Assembly (NCBI RefSeq): GCF_012848175.1
Contig: NZ_CP051651.1
Span: 2,790,001-2,854,000, forward strand
Length of the DNA stretch: 64,000 nt
DNA from: Xanthomonas campestris pv. badrii
GTDB lineage: Bacteria; Pseudomonadota; Gammaproteobacteria; Xanthomonadales; Xanthomonadaceae
Reading direction: 5' to 3'
Shown: positions 62,289-64,000 of the stretch, piece after piece
Layout of the letters: each line of letters starts with the position of its first letter
Position numbering within the stretch: position 1 is the stretch's first letter
Notes under the pieces: generated by a model
Told to the model about the DNA's origin: nothing
Databases searched by the model: none
What the model saw: only the letters and a program-made list of their open reading frames with translations
Position numbers and translations under genes: made by a program

Positions 62289-62873
62289 GTGCCATCTGCA
62301 TCTCCCACATCAAGCCCCGCACGCAGGCTTCGCCGCCGTCTGCTGTGGATCGCCGCGCTGTGCGTCCTGGCGGTCGGTGCGCGCTGGGCGTGGCAGCTGC
62401 CGGTGGCCGACCGACTCCGCACCACCTGGGAACTGTCGCAGATGCCGGCACCGCAGGCGCTGCGGATTCCGGTGCACAACGTACGTGCCCGGCAGATCGC
62501 CGACACGTTCGGCGCGCCACGGGGACGCGACCGCACGCACGCCGGGGTCGACATCTTCGCGCCACGCGGCACACCGGTGGTGGCATCGACGCATGGCGTG
62601 GTCAGCGCGATCGGCGATCGCGGCCTGGGCGGCAAGCAGGTCTGGGTACTCGGCCCGGCGATGGAGCGACACTATTACGCGCACCTGGACGACTGGGCGG
62701 CAGGCTTGGCGGTAGGCGACGTGGTCGAGCCCGGCACGCCGCTTGGCATGGTTGGCACCACCGGCAACGCGCGCGGCACGCCGCCGCATCTGCACTATGG
62801 TGTGTATGGGCGCAACGGTGCGTACGATCCGCTGCCGCTGCTACGCAAAACCGCGCCTTCGCCGGCCGACTGA
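62289..62873 (+). CDS. M23 family peptidase with N-terminal membrane anchor
   Basis: 194 residues from GTG 62289. An arginine-rich N-terminus and one hydrophobic segment (LLWIAALCVLAVGARWAW) anchor it in the inner membrane with the domain outside. The LytM/M23 zinc motifs are HAGVDIFAPRGTPV (with RTHAGVD) and HLHYGVYGRNG; the active-site His pair is complete. Expected to cut peptidoglycan peptides or to act as a regulator of such enzymes. No Shine-Dalgarno is obvious, so the start is uncertain. Confidence 0.88.
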   Translation: MPSASPTSSPARRLRRRLLWIAALCVLAVGARWAWQLPVADRLRTTWELSQMPAPQALRIPVHNVRARQIADTFGAPRGRDRTHAGVDIFAPRGTPVVASTHGVVSAIGDRGLGGKQVWVLGPAMERHYYAHLDDWAAGLAVGDVVEPGTPLGMVGTTGNARGTPPHLHYGVYGRNGAYDPLPLLRKTAPSPAD

Positions 62874-62963
62874 GCGTGCTGGAACACTGCGTCATGGCCT
62901 GCGCTATCGAGCGCGCCGCGGGCTGCGCCTATGGTGGCCTCATCCCGAAGTGACGCGACCACC

Positions 62964-63266
62964 ATGTCCCGAAAACGCTATCGCATTACGGTCACGCCCA
63001 TCGAAAACGACGGCCGCCCCTGCGACGACCGCTGCACCATCGAGTTCGAACAGCGCTCGCGCGCCGACTGGATGCGCCTGCTCGAGGAATTGCACCTGCG
63101 CCGCGACCTCAGCAGCGATGAGTGCGCTGCACTGACGGTGGGATCGCAACTGCTAGAAGACCTGGCCGCGCGCCCACGCGCGCAGCCCAGCGACGCGTTG
63201 GACGCGTTGCGGCCCAGGCTGCAGTTGCTGCTGGAGCGCCTGCAACGCGTGCACCCCGGGCCCTGA
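62964..63266 (+). CDS. small hypothetical protein, possibly DUF3861-like
   Basis: 100 residues from ATG 62964. The start RKRYRITVTPIENDGRPCDD resembles DUF3861 proteins, which also open with a YRI-V-TPIE pattern. A central helix (RADWMRLLEELHLRRDL) and a Leu/Arg-rich helical end follow. Soluble, no signal. Function unknown. Confidence 0.7.
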   Translation: MSRKRYRITVTPIENDGRPCDDRCTIEFEQRSRADWMRLLEELHLRRDLSSDECAALTVGSQLLEDLAARPRAQPSDALDALRPRLQLLLERLQRVHPGP

Positions 63267-63324
63267 GCGCGCAGCTGGCTGCATGGCACCGTTACACTGC
63301 GCGCTTCGGGGACGGAGAGGCGCC

Positions 63325-63864
63325 ATGCGCTGGGTCACCATTGCCATATCGCTAGCCGCACTTGCCGGTTGCAGTTGTCAGCGCAGCGCAGATCACCAGA
63401 TCGACGCGGCCACGCCCGCGTCGACGGCGACCACGTCGCCCCCACCGGCAGATGCGGCTGATCGCCGTGTCTCGGCACCATCTGCGGCCGACGCGCTCGC
63501 CGCTGCGCAAGCGCGTACCGACCTGACCGAAGCAGGCGCCACCGTGCAACGCTACCTGGGCGCCCTGCCCGGCTCAGCACGTGCCGATGCCGATGCACTG
63601 TGGACAGGCGGGCGTCCGCCACCGGTGCCGGATGACGCCGTCCTGCGGGCGATGACCGACATCCAGTCGATGCGGATCAACAACGACCCGCCGGTCCTGC
63701 TGGACCCGGGCAACCCGCAGCGACGGATCGAAGTGCCGGTGCGCATCATCGTGCGCAGCGCATCCGGAACGCAGCAGCTGGTTGGCGCGTATCGCCTGCA
63801 ACCGCGCGCAGGCAGCAACACCCTGGAGATCTACTCGGCCACGCTGCACCCGGTACTGCGCTAA
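63325..63864 (+). CDS. lipoprotein of unknown function
   Basis: 179 residues with GGAGAGG upstream of the ATG. Signal MRWVTIAISLAALAGC ends in a good lipobox, LAGC, with Cys16. A Pro/Ala/Thr-rich linker follows (about 20-50), then a domain with GATVQRYLGALPGSARADAD, and a beta-rich C-terminal part (IEVPVRIIVRSASGTQQLVG and LEIYSATLHPV). The pattern suggests a periplasmic envelope protein; no family assigned. Confidence 0.8.
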   Translation: MRWVTIAISLAALAGCSCQRSADHQIDAATPASTATTSPPPADAADRRVSAPSAADALAAAQARTDLTEAGATVQRYLGALPGSARADADALWTGGRPPPVPDDAVLRAMTDIQSMRINNDPPVLLDPGNPQRRIEVPVRIIVRSASGTQQLVGAYRLQPRAGSNTLEIYSATLHPVLR

Positions 63865-63919
63865 CCCGTGGTTCACCGACACGGGCTAAGGTTGTCTCAC
63901 CCGTTGCCGGAGTCACTCG

Positions 63920-64000
63920 ATGAAACTGCGTTCGCTTGCCGGATCCGCGCTCGCCCTTGCCTTGGCACTGCCTGTCAGCGGCGCGTGGGCGGCGCCACAG
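63920..64000 (+). CDS. exported protein, N-terminal signal only (partial)
   Basis: Runs off the right edge; 27 residues visible. MKLRSLAGSALALALALPVS followed by GAWAAPQ is a typical Sec signal peptide with cleavage after AWA. A GGAG lies upstream of the ATG. The mature protein is not in view. Confidence 0.75.
   Translation, partial: MKLRSLAGSALALALALPVSGAWAAPQ

Noticed and set aside
1..64000. tRNA, rRNA, CRISPR arrays and a replication origin
   Set aside because: None was recognised on either strand by eye. Weak candidates for cloverleaf folds were not found; a dedicated covariance search would be needed to exclude small RNAs.

Overview
The window is a high-GC chromosomal segment of a Xanthomonas-type gammaproteobacterium. 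This rests on the combined gene content: a fused aspartate kinase/diaminopimelate decarboxylase, a MurL/MurD2 pair, a lipase ending in an XVIPCD-like type IV secretion signal, DUF3011 and HU-with-lysine-tail proteins, the pilU/pilT-yggS-proC neighbourhood, and dispersed intergenic repeats. No rRNA, tRNA or CRISPR array was recognised. Coding is dense, many genes overlap by a few bases in operons, and several start at GTG or TTG.

Layout. 1-9,050: an M13 peptidase fragment, phosphoglycerate mutase, endonuclease V, two pirins, an OsmC-like protein and the carbon-starvation transporter CstA with its small YbdD-like partner. 9,050-9,860: a gene-free patch with a strong terminator and inverted repeats. 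9,858-14,805: a HAD phosphatase, an ankyrin lipoprotein plus an XVIPCD lipase (a probable antibacterial type IV immunity/effector pair), a DUF819 membrane protein and a small protein. 15,336-21,121: a Tat-exported PaoABC-type molybdenum aldehyde oxidoreductase with XdhC and MocA maturation factors. 21,597-24,020: an oxidoreductase, an AT-richer orphan gene and a decayed ISL3-type transposase.

25,030-33,968 is the most interesting region. A LacI repressor sits beside two convergent operons encoding a GMC dehydrogenase with a Tat-type small subunit, a cytochrome c, a DUF1080 protein, an MFS importer, a Gfo/Idh/MocA oxidoreductase and three TIM-barrel isomerase-like proteins, two of them exported. 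Matching palindromes (core CAATCGATTG) lie in front of both operons. I infer a periplasmic 3-keto-glycoside oxidation and cleavage pathway under one repressor.

34,432-39,602: a large MscS-type channel, two secreted small proteins and a CPBP-type membrane protease. 39,879-48,599: SSB, octaprenyl diphosphate synthase, a dienelactone hydrolase, then an operon running lysC-lysA fusion, membrane protein, murL, murD2, which combines DAP/lysine metabolism with the unusual epimerisation route to D-glutamate in peptidoglycan. 48,782-56,752: two tandem PhzF proteins, a glycine-zipper protein, OsmC, the yqgE-ruvX-pyrB operon, 3-methyladenine glycosylase, DUF72 and YitT-type proteins. 56,841-64,000: twitching motility ATPases PilU and PilT, a YggS-type PLP protein, proline biosynthesis ProC, an HU-like protein, an M23 peptidase, small proteins and the start of an exported protein.

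Three intergenic repeat families are visible: an approximately 150 bp element in three good copies and one diverged inverted copy, a palindromic approximately 95 bp element in an inverted pair, and arrays of 7-base GGGATTC/GGGAATC units that form long inverted repeats at gene ends.
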